Below, piece by piece: positions 25,527-33,866 of a DNA stretch of 64,000 nucleotides. This DNA comes from Candidatus Manganitrophaceae bacterium. Lineage in GTDB: Bacteria; Nitrospirota; Nitrospiria; SBBL01; Manganitrophaceae. Location of the stretch: contig JACQEZ010000007.1 of assembly GCA_016200325.1 (NCBI GenBank), positions 1 to 64,000 of the forward strand, in the 5' to 3' direction. The notes below the pieces were generated by a model. It saw only the letters and a list, made by a program, of their open reading frames with translations, was not told the DNA's origin and did no database searches. Within the stretch, counting starts at the first letter, position 1, and each line of letters opens with the position of its first letter. A program made the translations under genes and the position numbers.

Positions 25527-27594
25527 CGACCCCGCGCTTTTGTTTTAAGGAGGCTTTTTCTTCCGCAGCCATCTGTCGCATGAGCGGATCTTTCGCGTTT
25601 TGAACGAGCTGGTCAAAGAGCGAGCTCCCGCGATCCCGCTGTCCCATCGCGTGGTAGCTCTTGGCCATCTGAAATCGGATCCAATCCTCTTTCGACGTCT
25701 CCGGATTTTCTTTCAATACGGTTTGATAAAGTTGGATCGCTTTTCCATATTCCCGGAGATGATAATAGGCCTCCCCTAAGTCGAGGGCGAGATCAGCCGA
25801 CTTTGAAGGATTGCGGCTCATCCATTTTTGATAGATTGCCGCCTCTTCTCGAAAATTTCCCTTCCGTTGGTAGGCCTTGGCGAGCAAAAGAGAGATCCGT
25901 TCCTGATGGGGATGGCTCGGGTATTTAAGGAGCCATTTGTGATAGATTTCAATCGCGCGATCGGCTTTCCCCTGGCGATCGAGGGCGCCGCCGAGATCGA
26001 CCAGAACGGAGAGGATCCGGGGACTTCTGGGATAACGTTTAATGAAGGCGCTCAATTTCTGCTCGGCACGGTCGTAGGCGTCCTCTTCCAGCAGACTCTT
26101 TCCGAGCAGGAAGAGGGCCTCCTCCGCCGATCGGTTGGACAAGCTGGCGGCGATGGGGGAAAAAAGCTCGATCGCCTGTGCATGAAGGCCGAGGCGGGCA
26201 TGGCTGACCCCCACCTGTAAGCCGGTCGGACCGGTCAGCATCGGCGGAGTAAAATCGGCGGAGCGTGCATGAAAGAGCTCGACGATCTTAAGGTCGTCCC
26301 CTTTTTTTGCAAGCCGGCCGATCTCTTCTCCGATGGTTTTTCGATAAACGGCCGTGAGGCGGAGTTTGAAATGGGAAGCGGAGGGAAAGGCCATCAGATG
26401 CTCTTCCAGATCGAGCGCCACGGTAAACGCACCGTAGGTTCGAAACTGTTCGATGGCTTCCAGAAGGGTCTCTTGTGCGAAATCATCGAGACGGGATGCT
26501 TGTAAAACGATCCTCGCCTGGGTTTCGACCAATTCCAGCGCTTGATGAAGCCCCTCTTCGTCCAAGGCCGTTTGACAGAGGAGCGGTTTCGATGAGACCG
26601 GCGCGCCGCACGCTTGCATCGTGATCTGGCCGATCGCGGCAATCAGCTTGTCGAGGCCGCCGCTTGGGTTTGTTCCGGGCGCCGCCAGCACTTGGGTGTA
26701 GACCAGCCCTGCTTTGTCGATGACCCCTTCGCGTCGCCACGTGTCTGCAGTTCGGACAAAGGCGACCGGTGCGAGGGGATCGCGCGAGGAAAGGGTCAGC
26801 AGGTTAAAGAAGAGTTGACGCGCTTGGCCGGTCCGGCCGGTCCGATAGGCGGACTCGGCATGTTGGAATAAGACGACCGGGGTCGGCCTACTCCCCGAGA
26901 GGGCCTTTCCCTGTTCATATTTTCGATAAGCAGCCTCAAATTGGTTTTGATGAAAGAGGCTGTCTGCATGTCCCACCAGAACAAGCGTCTGGTCCTCCGG
27001 AGAAAGGGAATCAAGGTGGATCCCTTCATACGCCTCGGCCGCTTCAGTCCACTTTTTCCATCCCCGGTAGGTTTGAGCGATTCCAATTTGAGCGAGCGGG
27101 GCGAACCGGCTGTTCGGATGCCGAAGAAGAATTCTCTTGAAGCTTCCGATCGCTTCATAATTGAAACCGAGCTGTTCATACGCTTGGCCGATCCTCCAAA
27201 GGCCGCGGATCGCATTTTCCGAATCGGGATATCTCTGCTGCGCTTCATGAAACGCGGAAATGGCGCGATGAAGGTGTTTGGTCCCTCCCGTTTGTGCCCA
27301 CTTCAGTTGAATGTCGCCCCGGAGAAAGGAGGCTGTTTCCGAAAGCGGGCCTTCCGATAACCGCTGTAAGAGCTGATCGGTCGCCGCGGCGGCACGCGCG
27401 AAGTTGTTGCCACGATATTCTTCCAAAATCTTTTTAAAGGGATCTTCTTCCGGCGTGGCATAGTTTTCGGGGAACAAGGGAAGTTCCCGATCCTCCGCCC
27501 GAACATTCGACTGCAAGAAAAAGACGAATGTGATCGGAATGAGGAGGTTCATTCCAAATCGTGCCGAGACCCTCGAAACCATTTTCATCGACAT
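25501..27594 (-). CDS. Exported TPR-repeat protein, first gene of the fleSR-flgB operon
   Basis: The 697-residue product starts at ATG 27594 (a longer open frame to 27762 runs across the promoter). An N-terminal signal segment (NLLIPITFVFFLQSNVRA) implies export. The rest is built of TPR/Sel1-like helical repeats, e.g. FNYEAIGSFKRILLRHPNSRFAPLAQIGIAQTY, AYDRAEQKLSAFIKRYPRSPRILSVLVDLGGALDRQGKADRAIEIYHKWLLKYP and AYYHLREYGKAIQLYQTVLKENPETS. Several repeats resemble outer-membrane-lipoprotein/YbgF-type TPRs. It is the first gene after a sigma-54 promoter and overlaps the kinase gene. An envelope assembly checkpoint for the flagellum is an inference. Confidence 0.8.
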   Translation of the reverse strand: MSMKMVSRVSARFGMNLLIPITFVFFLQSNVRAEDRELPLFPENYATPEEDPFKKILEEYRGNNFARAAAATDQLLQRLSEGPLSETASFLRGDIQLKWAQTGGTKHLHRAISAFHEAQQRYPDSENAIRGLWRIGQAYEQLGFNYEAIGSFKRILLRHPNSRFAPLAQIGIAQTYRGWKKWTEAAEAYEGIHLDSLSPEDQTLVLVGHADSLFHQNQFEAAYRKYEQGKALSGSRPTPVVLFQHAESAYRTGRTGQARQLFFNLLTLSSRDPLAPVAFVRTADTWRREGVIDKAGLVYTQVLAAPGTNPSGGLDKLIAAIGQITMQACGAPVSSKPLLCQTALDEEGLHQALELVETQARIVLQASRLDDFAQETLLEAIEQFRTYGAFTVALDLEEHLMAFPSASHFKLRLTAVYRKTIGEEIGRLAKKGDDLKIVELFHARSADFTPPMLTGPTGLQVGVSHARLGLHAQAIELFSPIAASLSNRSAEEALFLLGKSLLEEDAYDRAEQKLSAFIKRYPRSPRILSVLVDLGGALDRQGKADRAIEIYHKWLLKYPSHPHQERISLLLAKAYQRKGNFREEAAIYQKWMSRNPSKSADLALDLGEAYYHLREYGKAIQLYQTVLKENPETSKEDWIRFQMAKSYHAMGQRDRGSSLFDQLVQNAKDPLMRQMAAEEKASLKQKRGVDGNRRKEG

Positions 27595-27616
27595 ATTTCT
27601 ACCCCAACCCGGTATA

Positions 27617-27632
27617 AGCAAGAAGGGTGCCG
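27617..27632 (-). promoter_or_regulatory. Sigma-54 promoter of TPR-fleSR-flgB operon
   Basis: The minus strand reads CGGCACCCTTCTTGCT, with GG and GC ten bases apart (plus-strand CC 27630-27631 and GC 27618-27619). One base differs from TGGCAC-N5-TTGCT. The start codon at 27594 is only about 23 bases from the -12 element, so the 5' leader would be very short. Confidence 0.7.
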
Positions 27633-27736
27633 ACTCTTTCGTTGATCCGGATGAAGGGATTTCGTTTCGGCGGAGAATTTTAAACGAATTCAGTGAAGGG
27701 GGAGGCACCATGGTCGTTGCCTCAAGGGAGGGTGCC

Positions 27737-27750
27737 GTCAACGGGTTGAC
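27737..27750. promoter_or_regulatory. FleQ-like box GTCAACGGGTTGAC
   Basis: This 14-bp palindrome (GTCA-N6-TGAC; also GTCAAC/GTTGAC) lies 105 bases upstream of the sigma-54 promoter at 27617-27632, in the spacing used by enhancer-binding proteins. The same pattern occurs at 33086, 51793 and 61455. Confidence 0.65.
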
Positions 27751-27786
27751 AGCCGGAGTCAAGAATCGAGAAGAAGCATCATTGGT

Positions 27787-29232
27787 TTATATCGGGTTCC
27801 CAGCCGAGAGAGATTTTCGGGGACCCTCTGTATCGGAAGAGGGAGAATCCCAGGCAGCATCGGAGGCCCATCGCCGCTTGAGTTTTTCAACGAGCGTGGT
27901 TCTGTTCATTCTTAGCAGCTGCGCCGCCCGATTTTTGACGCCGTTCGCTTTTAGCAGCGCCTGCTGAAGGAGTTGGTTCTCAAACTCGGAGACCAGTTCG
28001 AAAAAGTTAGCGCCTTCTTCGGGGAGATCAAATTGAAACAGCAGCCGGCGTTCTTGGCCTTTCGTGAGGGTCTCGGGCAGGTCGGCCGGTTGGATGAACC
28101 CTTCCTGTTTAAGGATGACCAACCGCTCAATGAAGTTCTCGAGTTCCCGGATATTCCCCGGCCAGGGATAATCGAGCAGAAGCTTCATCGCGTCTGGAGA
28201 GACCCCTTCGATCTTGTGAGGTTTTTTATCTTTCAACCGTTGAATAAAGTGCGCAATGAGCAGGGGAATGTCCTCCTTTCTTTGTCGAAGAGAGGGCATC
28301 ACGATCGGAATCACGTTCAACCGGTAGAAAAGATCCTTTCGGAAGTGGTTTTCTTCGACGGCCCGTTCCAGATCTTGGTTTGTGGCCGCGATGATCCGAA
28401 CGTCGACATGGATCGTTTGGGTCCCGCCGACCCGCTCAAAAGAGCGCTCCTGCAATACCCGAAGTAATTTGACCTGTAAGGAAAGAGGGAGTTCACTGAT
28501 CTCATCGAGGAAAAGCGTGCCCCCCTCTGCCAACTCGAATCGTCCCATCCGGGAAGTGACTGCGCCGGTAAAGGCCCCTTTTTCGTGACCGAAGAGCTCG
28601 CTCTCCAGGAGCGATTCGGGGATCGCCCCGCAGTTCACCGAGATCAACGGCATGTCTCGCCTTGTGCTGTTGTAATGGATGGTTTTGGCGACGATCTCTT
28701 TTCCGGTGCCGCTCTCCCCCTGGATGAGGATCGTGCTGTCGCTGTTGGAGACGCGCGAGATGAGGTCATAAATTCCATGCATCGGAGGGCTCTCGCCGAT
28801 CATATTTTGAAATTGATATTTTTCGCAGATTATTTTCTTTAAGGTCAGGTTTTCCTGTTTGAGACGACCATACGCCACCCCGTTTTTGATCCCGCTTAAT
28901 ACAGATTCGTTGTCAAACGGCTTGGTGATGAAGTCAAACGCCCCTGATTTCATCGCCCGCACCGAAAGGGTCACCGTTCCATTGGCGGTCATTATTATGC
29001 AGACTGCCAAGGGGTCGATCCGCTTAATTTCTTTCATGACATCGATGCCGTTGACGCCGGGAAGATGATAATCGATCAGATAGAGCTGATAGGGGGACTG
29101 CTTTATTAAGGAGAGGGCTTTCAGGCCGTCGGGCGCTGTTTCGACCTGATATCCACCTCGGGCCAGCAGCTCAGAGACCAACGCTCTGACGGGAGGGTCA
29201 TCTTCAATGATAAGAATCCGGACATCGCTCAT
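27787..29232 (-). CDS. Sigma-54-dependent flagellar regulator with FleQ-like DNA-binding domain
   Basis: The 481-residue product starts at ATG 29232 (MSDVRILIIEDDPP). The receiver domain has E10-D12 and phosphoacceptor D54 in YLIDYHLPG. The AAA+ domain contains GESGTGKE, ELFGHEKGAFTGA and LFLDEISELPL. The C-terminal helix-turn-helix is NGVKNRAAQLLRMNRTTLVEKLKRRWA; RTTLVEK is the recognition helix I know from FleQ. FleQ itself has a degenerate receiver, whereas this one looks phosphorylatable. It sits at the head of the divergent flagellar region and is the best candidate to bind the four GTCA-N6-TGAC boxes. Confidence 0.88.
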   Translation of the reverse strand: MSDVRILIIEDDPPVRALVSELLARGGYQVETAPDGLKALSLIKQSPYQLYLIDYHLPGVNGIDVMKEIKRIDPLAVCIIMTANGTVTLSVRAMKSGAFDFITKPFDNESVLSGIKNGVAYGRLKQENLTLKKIICEKYQFQNMIGESPPMHGIYDLISRVSNSDSTILIQGESGTGKEIVAKTIHYNSTRRDMPLISVNCGAIPESLLESELFGHEKGAFTGAVTSRMGRFELAEGGTLFLDEISELPLSLQVKLLRVLQERSFERVGGTQTIHVDVRIIAATNQDLERAVEENHFRKDLFYRLNVIPIVMPSLRQRKEDIPLLIAHFIQRLKDKKPHKIEGVSPDAMKLLLDYPWPGNIRELENFIERLVILKQEGFIQPADLPETLTKGQERRLLFQFDLPEEGANFFELVSEFENQLLQQALLKANGVKNRAAQLLRMNRTTLVEKLKRRWASDAAWDSPSSDTEGPRKSLSAGNPI

Positions 29233-29339
29233 GCGCGCTCGATCGAATATACACAAGAAGGCTATACCATAGTGACAACAGAAGAGAGGATAACAGACTT
29301 TTCCCTTCTGTCAACGCATCGTGCCGGATCGATGGGGTT

Positions 29340-29358
29340 GTCGGCAGAAAATGCCGAC
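29340..29358. other. Hairpin/palindrome between fleQ-like gene and fliK
   Basis: GTCGGCA (29340-29346) and TGCCGAC (29352-29358) are perfect arms around GAAAA. A second inverted pair, ACAGAAG (29277-29283) and CTTCTGT (29305-29311), lies nearby. This divergent 271-base region may hold operators for both directions. No GTCA-N6-TGAC box is seen here. Confidence 0.4.
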
Positions 29359-29431
29359 CGGTAGGCAAAGAGATTCCAGAGAAGGGAAGCAGGTCCCGAT
29401 AAAACAGCTGATGAAACAAGGAAAATCGCAG

Positions 29432-29447
29432 TGGTATGCATCTTGCT
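29432..29447 (+). promoter_or_regulatory. Sigma-54 promoter before fliK
   Basis: TGGTATGCATCTTGCT has GG (29433-29434) and GC (29445-29446) ten bases apart, and TTGCT is perfect. It lies 57 bases before the fliK start and should drive fliK-flgD-flgE. Confidence 0.7.
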
Positions 29448-29503
29448 CTATCCGGCTCTGATCTCAAATCATCGATCAAGTGATGGACGTCTGGAAATAA
29501 AAA

Positions 29504-30982
29504 ATGAATGACCGATCCGATCTTTCGATAATGAATGACCTTGCCCCTATCAGAGCGCAGGACCCAAAGCCGGTGTCCAGGGCGGGAGAGAAGAGCGATC
29601 GGTTCCAAAAAGTCCTGGAGCAAGTCTCCAACCCGAGTGAGACCCCTTTAGTGGAGAAGGAGAAAGCGCCGCTGAACCTTACCGTCGGTGCGATGCTGTC
29701 CCTATCCGCGTCGGGATTCTACCCGGTCGACGGGAAAGAGGAGAAGAAGGACCCGCTCCCGGACGCGAAGGGTGAAGAGGCGTCTCCAGACCCTGTTGCA
29801 GCCGATCCAGCGCTCATGGCTGCCGCCGGATTTACCATTCCCCCGGCGACGATGATTCAGACGACCGCTGAACAGAATCCCTTGCCGAATGGACCTTCAC
29901 TACCTCAACCCCCCGCGATAGCGAAGGACCTTTTGGGGATGACATTGCCGTCCCTGGGAGTTCAACCGGCTCCAAAACAGGTCAATCTTAAAGCGGTTGC
30001 CGATACTCCCGAAATGGAGCCACAAGAAGAGCGATCCGGTCCGATTGGACCGACCGATCAAAAAGTGACGGAGGCGGAAGCTCCCTCAAAACAGGTCAGC
30101 CGATCGGATTCATCTGGATCGGACCGCCCGTCGAGCGCCTCTGCACTCATTAAAGAGGAGGTTCCGCCCCTGATCTCGGGAGAGGCCCACTCTCAGAAGG
30201 CGGCGGCGCATCCCGGTTCAGCCCCTTCGGCCACGCCGGAGGGAGCTTCCCCAACCGGGTTTCATTCTTTCCTCAAAGCCGAATCGGTCCCTGCGACGGG
30301 AAAAGAAAATAACTTGCTTTCGACCTCTTCCGATACAGGTCAGGAGCGATCCGAAGGGGCCGGAACGGAAAAGAGATCGAAGGGATCGGAGAGTGTTCCG
30401 CTATTTGCGAATGAGATGACAACGAACCTTACCGCGCTTTCCCCTTCCACGGTTCACGCGAATGATCGGATCGAAAACGGCGTCCGACCGTCCGATTCGG
30501 TCCAGTCAAAAGGGACGCCCGGTCTCGCGCCCCCGGAGGGGCTGCCGGATGGAAGACAGCTTCTTCACCAAATTGCCGAGAAATGGACCTTGTCTCACGG
30601 GAAAGATGAACACTCCTTCCGACTCCGGCTGGAGCCGGAAACGCTCGGGACGCTTCAGATCGATATCTCCGTTCGGCAAGAGCGGGTTGTGGCGGAGGTA
30701 GTGACGAAGCATCCCTATGTCAAGGCGATTTTGGAAGGGAATCAGGAGTTGCTCAGGGGCACGCTCGCCGATCAGGGATTGAAGGTCGATCGATTTTCGG
30801 TCAGCCTCGGGAATCCCGGCCAGGCTTCGCTCGGCTGGGAAAATCAGCTCCGACAGCGTGGAACGGACGCTCCGTTTTATGGATCGGGGGCCTCTCTTTT
30901 TTCGGCTGAGGGGGGGGAGATCTCTGCCGACCAACGGTGGATGATCCAAGAGGCGCGAGGCGCGATCAATATCTATATATGA
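29504..30982 (+). CDS. fliK: Flagellar hook-length control protein FliK
   Basis: The 492-residue product has a long low-complexity N-terminal part rich in Pro/Ser/Ala/Glu (about 1-350), acting as the molecular ruler. The conserved FliK C-terminal domain contains HSFRLRLEPETLGTLQIDISVRQERVVAEVVTKHPYVKAILEGNQELLRGTLADQGLKVDRFSVSL. FliK measures hook length and switches FlhB specificity. Position directly before flgD and flgE is standard. ATG 29504 is used; ATG 29531 is possible. No strong ribosome-binding site is seen. Confidence 0.9.
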   Translation: MNDRSDLSIMNDLAPIRAQDPKPVSRAGEKSDRFQKVLEQVSNPSETPLVEKEKAPLNLTVGAMLSLSASGFYPVDGKEEKKDPLPDAKGEEASPDPVAADPALMAAAGFTIPPATMIQTTAEQNPLPNGPSLPQPPAIAKDLLGMTLPSLGVQPAPKQVNLKAVADTPEMEPQEERSGPIGPTDQKVTEAEAPSKQVSRSDSSGSDRPSSASALIKEEVPPLISGEAHSQKAAAHPGSAPSATPEGASPTGFHSFLKAESVPATGKENNLLSTSSDTGQERSEGAGTEKRSKGSESVPLFANEMTTNLTALSPSTVHANDRIENGVRPSDSVQSKGTPGLAPPEGLPDGRQLLHQIAEKWTLSHGKDEHSFRLRLEPETLGTLQIDISVRQERVVAEVVTKHPYVKAILEGNQELLRGTLADQGLKVDRFSVSLGNPGQASLGWENQLRQRGTDAPFYGSGASLFSAEGGEISADQRWMIQEARGAINIYI

Positions 30983-31039
30983 AGAGAGGGGATTCTCGTT
31001 ATCAATCAAGGAATGAGCGACATTTTTGGGAGGAAACCG

Positions 31040-31708
31040 ATGGCAATTAATGCAACACAGGCAACACAGACCACACCGCCGACACAATCGACGGCGGTCA
31101 CACAGGCCGTCAATCAACTCGGCGCAGACACTTTCTTAAGGCTGCTGACGGCGCAATTGCAATTCCAGGATCCGCTGCAGCCGATGGACAGCACACAATT
31201 TGTCACGCAGCTCGCCCAGTTCAGCCAGGTGGAGAAGGCGGTCGACATGAACAAGAGCATTGGAACGCTCACGCAATATATGGCCTCGATCAATAATTAC
31301 AGCGCGGCCGGCCTGATTGGCAAGAATGTTCAGGTGGAGGGGAGCACGATTCCGGTCAATGGAAATACATCACCGACCTTAAGCTATCAATTGGGTGGAG
31401 ATGCAAAACAGGTCTTGATTCAGATCTCCGATAGGGAGGGAAATGTCGTCCGATCCCTCCGAGCGGGCGCGCAGCCAGCAGGATTACAAACCGTGACCTG
31501 GAACGGTCTCGATGACCAGGGAAATCGGCTGCCGAGCGGCGAATATACCCTTAACGTGGCTGCGGTGGACGGCAGCGGACAACCGGTCCAGGCGACGACC
31601 TATACCCACGGGCAGGTGACCGGCGTGACGTTCGAGAACAACATCGCTTATCTGATGGTGAACGGCGCGCGGGTGCCGGCGTCGGGCGTATTGCGGATCG
31701 ATAACTAA
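31040..31708 (+). CDS. flgD: Flagellar hook capping/assembly protein FlgD
   Basis: The 222-residue product has the FlgD N-terminal motif LGADTFLRLLTAQLQFQDPLQPMDSTQFVTQLAQFSQVEKAVDMN. The C-terminal Ig-like FLIG domain contains VVRSLRAGAQPAGLQTVTWNGLDDQGNRLPSGEYTLNVAAVDGSGQ. It caps the growing hook. ATG 31040 is preferred: GGGAGG is seven bases upstream, whereas the in-frame ATG 31013 lacks a site. Confidence 0.96.
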   Translation: MAINATQATQTTPPTQSTAVTQAVNQLGADTFLRLLTAQLQFQDPLQPMDSTQFVTQLAQFSQVEKAVDMNKSIGTLTQYMASINNYSAAGLIGKNVQVEGSTIPVNGNTSPTLSYQLGGDAKQVLIQISDREGNVVRSLRAGAQPAGLQTVTWNGLDDQGNRLPSGEYTLNVAAVDGSGQPVQATTYTHGQVTGVTFENNIAYLMVNGARVPASGVLRIDN

Positions 31709-31729
31709 GAAAAACAGGAGGTAAATGAA

Positions 31730-33043
31730 ATGGCCATTTTAACGTCTCTTTTTTCAAGCGTCAGCGGGATCAATGCCTTCGGAACCGGCCTTTCGGTCGT
31801 CAGCAATAATATCGCGAACATGGCGACCGTCGGTTTTAAAGACAGCAGCATCGCCTTCGCCGATGTGATTGGAGGAAACTTAAGCGGGGCGTCGAGCGGA
31901 TCCGAAGTAGGACATGGGGTTTCTGTGAACAGTATCCGAAGCCAGTTTACCCAGGGCTCGTTCGAGACGACCGGCAATGGCCTCGACCTGGCGCTCGATG
32001 GAGATGGATTCTTTCAATTGCAATCGCCAGCGGGTGCGGAAGCCTTCACGCGCGCCGGGCTTTTCAGTGTCAATAAAGACGGATTTATCGTAAATCCGGA
32101 CGGTCTCTTTCTCCAGGGGTATCAGGCCGACCCCACCGGCAATCTCAGCGGCCAGGTGGGGAATCTTAATGTGCCCTCCACGACGTTTCCCCCGCAAGCA
32201 ACCACCGCACTGGACCTGGTGGCTAATATTGATTCCCGTGCGACGGCCCCCGCTGCTTTCGACGTAAACAATCCGACGACCACTTCCAATTTCTCGACGA
32301 GCCTCAGCGTCTTCGATTCGTTGGGGAATGGCCATTTGGTCTCCGTTTATTTCAGGAAGGATGCGCCCGTGGTGCCGGCGCCGAGCGGGGGGAATACCTG
32401 GCAGTGGTTCGCGGTCGTTAATGCGAACGATTCGGCCAGCGGAACTGCACAGATCCAGGCACAGGGGACATTGACCTTCACGCCGAATGGTGAGCTTGAT
32501 ACGGAGGCCACCGGCGTTTCTCCCACCGGCGGTTTCGACTTTTCCGGAGGGGCGGCACAGAATCAGGCGATCAGCCTCGATTTCGGCAACAGCATCACCA
32601 CGGACGGTGGAACCGGGATGGACGGCGTCACCCAATTCGGATCGACGTCGGCGGTCCTCAACCAGATACAAGATGGGTATGGCTCCGGATCGCTTCAGCG
32701 GATCTCCGTCAACAACGACGGGTTGATCACCGGTCTATTCACCAACGGGAAGAGCCGGACTCTCGGCGGGATCACGCTCGGCCGGTTCAATAATCCGCAG
32801 GGGCTGGGCAAGCTTGGCAATAATCTCTACGCCATCTCCGCCGAATCCGGCCAGCCGATCTTAGGCGCGCCGAATTCTGCCGGCATGGGAAAGATTCTTC
32901 CAAATTCACTTGAACTGTCGAACGTCGATTTGGCTGAACAGTTTGTGAAGATGATCGAATTCCAGCGGGGATTTCAGGCCAATTCTCGCGTGATCACCGT
33001 TACGGACGGAATGCTCCAGGAACTCGTCAATCTGGTCCATTAA
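31730..33043 (+). CDS. flgE: Flagellar hook protein FlgE
   Basis: The 437-residue product shows the hook/rod N-motif SVSGINAFGTGLSVVSNNIANMATVGFKDSSIAFADVIGG and the C-motif LSNVDLAEQFVKMIEFQRGFQANSRVITVTDGMLQELVNLVH. The middle region carries the FlgE D1/D2 domains with GxDLALDGDGFFQLQ. AGGAGG is eight bases before the ATG. A strong hairpin follows the stop, ending this transcript. Confidence 0.96.
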   Translation: MAILTSLFSSVSGINAFGTGLSVVSNNIANMATVGFKDSSIAFADVIGGNLSGASSGSEVGHGVSVNSIRSQFTQGSFETTGNGLDLALDGDGFFQLQSPAGAEAFTRAGLFSVNKDGFIVNPDGLFLQGYQADPTGNLSGQVGNLNVPSTTFPPQATTALDLVANIDSRATAPAAFDVNNPTTTSNFSTSLSVFDSLGNGHLVSVYFRKDAPVVPAPSGGNTWQWFAVVNANDSASGTAQIQAQGTLTFTPNGELDTEATGVSPTGGFDFSGGAAQNQAISLDFGNSITTDGGTGMDGVTQFGSTSAVLNQIQDGYGSGSLQRISVNNDGLITGLFTNGKSRTLGGITLGRFNNPQGLGKLGNNLYAISAESGQPILGAPNSAGMGKILPNSLELSNVDLAEQFVKMIEFQRGFQANSRVITVTDGMLQELVNLVH

Positions 33044-33047
33044 TTAA

Positions 33048-33091
33048 TTTGACGGGAGCGTCGGGGTTCCCTCCCCGGCGCTCCCGTCAAA
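33048..33091 (+). terminator. Terminator hairpin after flgE
   Basis: The arms 33048-33066 and 33073-33091 pair over 19 bp (one G-T pair) around a 6-base loop (TTCCCT), starting TTTGACGGGAGCG. No long U-tract follows. The 3' arm overlaps the FleQ-like box at 33086-33099. Confidence 0.75.
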
Positions 33092-33099
33092 GAGATGAC
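33086..33099. promoter_or_regulatory. FleQ-like box GTCAAAGAGATGAC before fliL
   Basis: GTCA-N6-TGAC lies 126 bases upstream of the fliL sigma-54 promoter. Its left half is shared with the 3' arm of the flgE terminator. Confidence 0.6.
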
Positions 33100-33225
33100 G
33101 CTCTTCTCTCCTTGTTTGACACTTCTTTAAACTTTCCCTTCCCGCTCCTCGTCTGCGAATCAATTTAAACATAAATAATGGGCTGATCCTCACGTTTAGG
33201 CGCGTCTTTCTGAGGAGAGTGCCGC

Positions 33226-33241
33226 TGGCATAGACATTGCT
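33226..33241 (+). promoter_or_regulatory. Sigma-54 promoter before fliL operon
   Basis: TGGCATAGACATTGCT has GG (33227-33228) and GC (33239-33240) ten bases apart, close to consensus. It lies about 40 bases before the fliL GTG and would drive fliL through the export-gate genes. Confidence 0.8.
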
Positions 33242-33281
33242 ACTCATGCCGGATGGACTGATACCATAGGGGAGTGATTCC

Positions 33282-33818
33282 GTGGCAGAGGAAGAAAAAA
33301 AAGGTGAGCCCGAAAAAAAAGAGCCGACCCCAAAAGGAGGCTCGAAAAAGAAATTAATCCTCATCGGCGGGGCGGCCCTCGTTCTCATCTTGGCGGGGGG
33401 AGGGTTCTTTCTAATGAAGAAAGGTTCTTCTGAAACCGCGGCGGTGACGGGGGAAAAACCGGTTCCTGCGAAAGCCTCTGCCGAGCATGGCGGGGAGAAG
33501 ATGGAGGAAAAAGGGACGGGGATCATTTTGGATCTCGACCCCTTCGTCGTGAATTTGGCCGATACGCCAGAGATCCGATACCTCAAGGTGACGATCAAGC
33601 TGGAGCTGTCGAAAGCGGAGTATACCCAAGTGGTCAATGACCGCACCCCTCAAATCCGGGACTCGATGCTGATTCTCCTGAGTAGCAAAGAGTATGCGGC
33701 GATCCGAACGGTCGAAGGAAAGATGGAACTGCGGGATGAGATCCTTCAACGACTCAATACGATTTTAGGCCAGAAGGTCGTCAAGACCGCTTACTTTACC
33801 GATTTTGTGGCGCAATAG
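33282..33818 (+). CDS. fliL: Flagellar basal-body-associated protein FliL
   Basis: The 178-residue product has a charged Lys/Glu-rich N-terminus, one transmembrane segment (LILIGGAALVLILAGGGFFLM, about 25-45) and a periplasmic FliL domain (ILDLDPFVVNLADTPEIRYLKVTIKLELSKAEY...NRTPQIRDSMLILLSSKEYAAIRTVEGKMELRDEILQRLN). FliL associates with stators around the motor. GTG 33282 has GGGGAG upstream. It is the first gene after the sigma-54 promoter. Confidence 0.95.
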   Translation: MAEEEKKGEPEKKEPTPKGGSKKKLILIGGAALVLILAGGGFFLMKKGSSETAAVTGEKPVPAKASAEHGGEKMEEKGTGIILDLDPFVVNLADTPEIRYLKVTIKLELSKAEYTQVVNDRTPQIRDSMLILLSSKEYAAIRTVEGKMELRDEILQRLNTILGQKVVKTAYFTDFVAQ

Positions 33819-33866
33819 CCATTACTGCAAACGGGCCGTTCCCCGGGCCGCTCTCGTGAAACGCTT

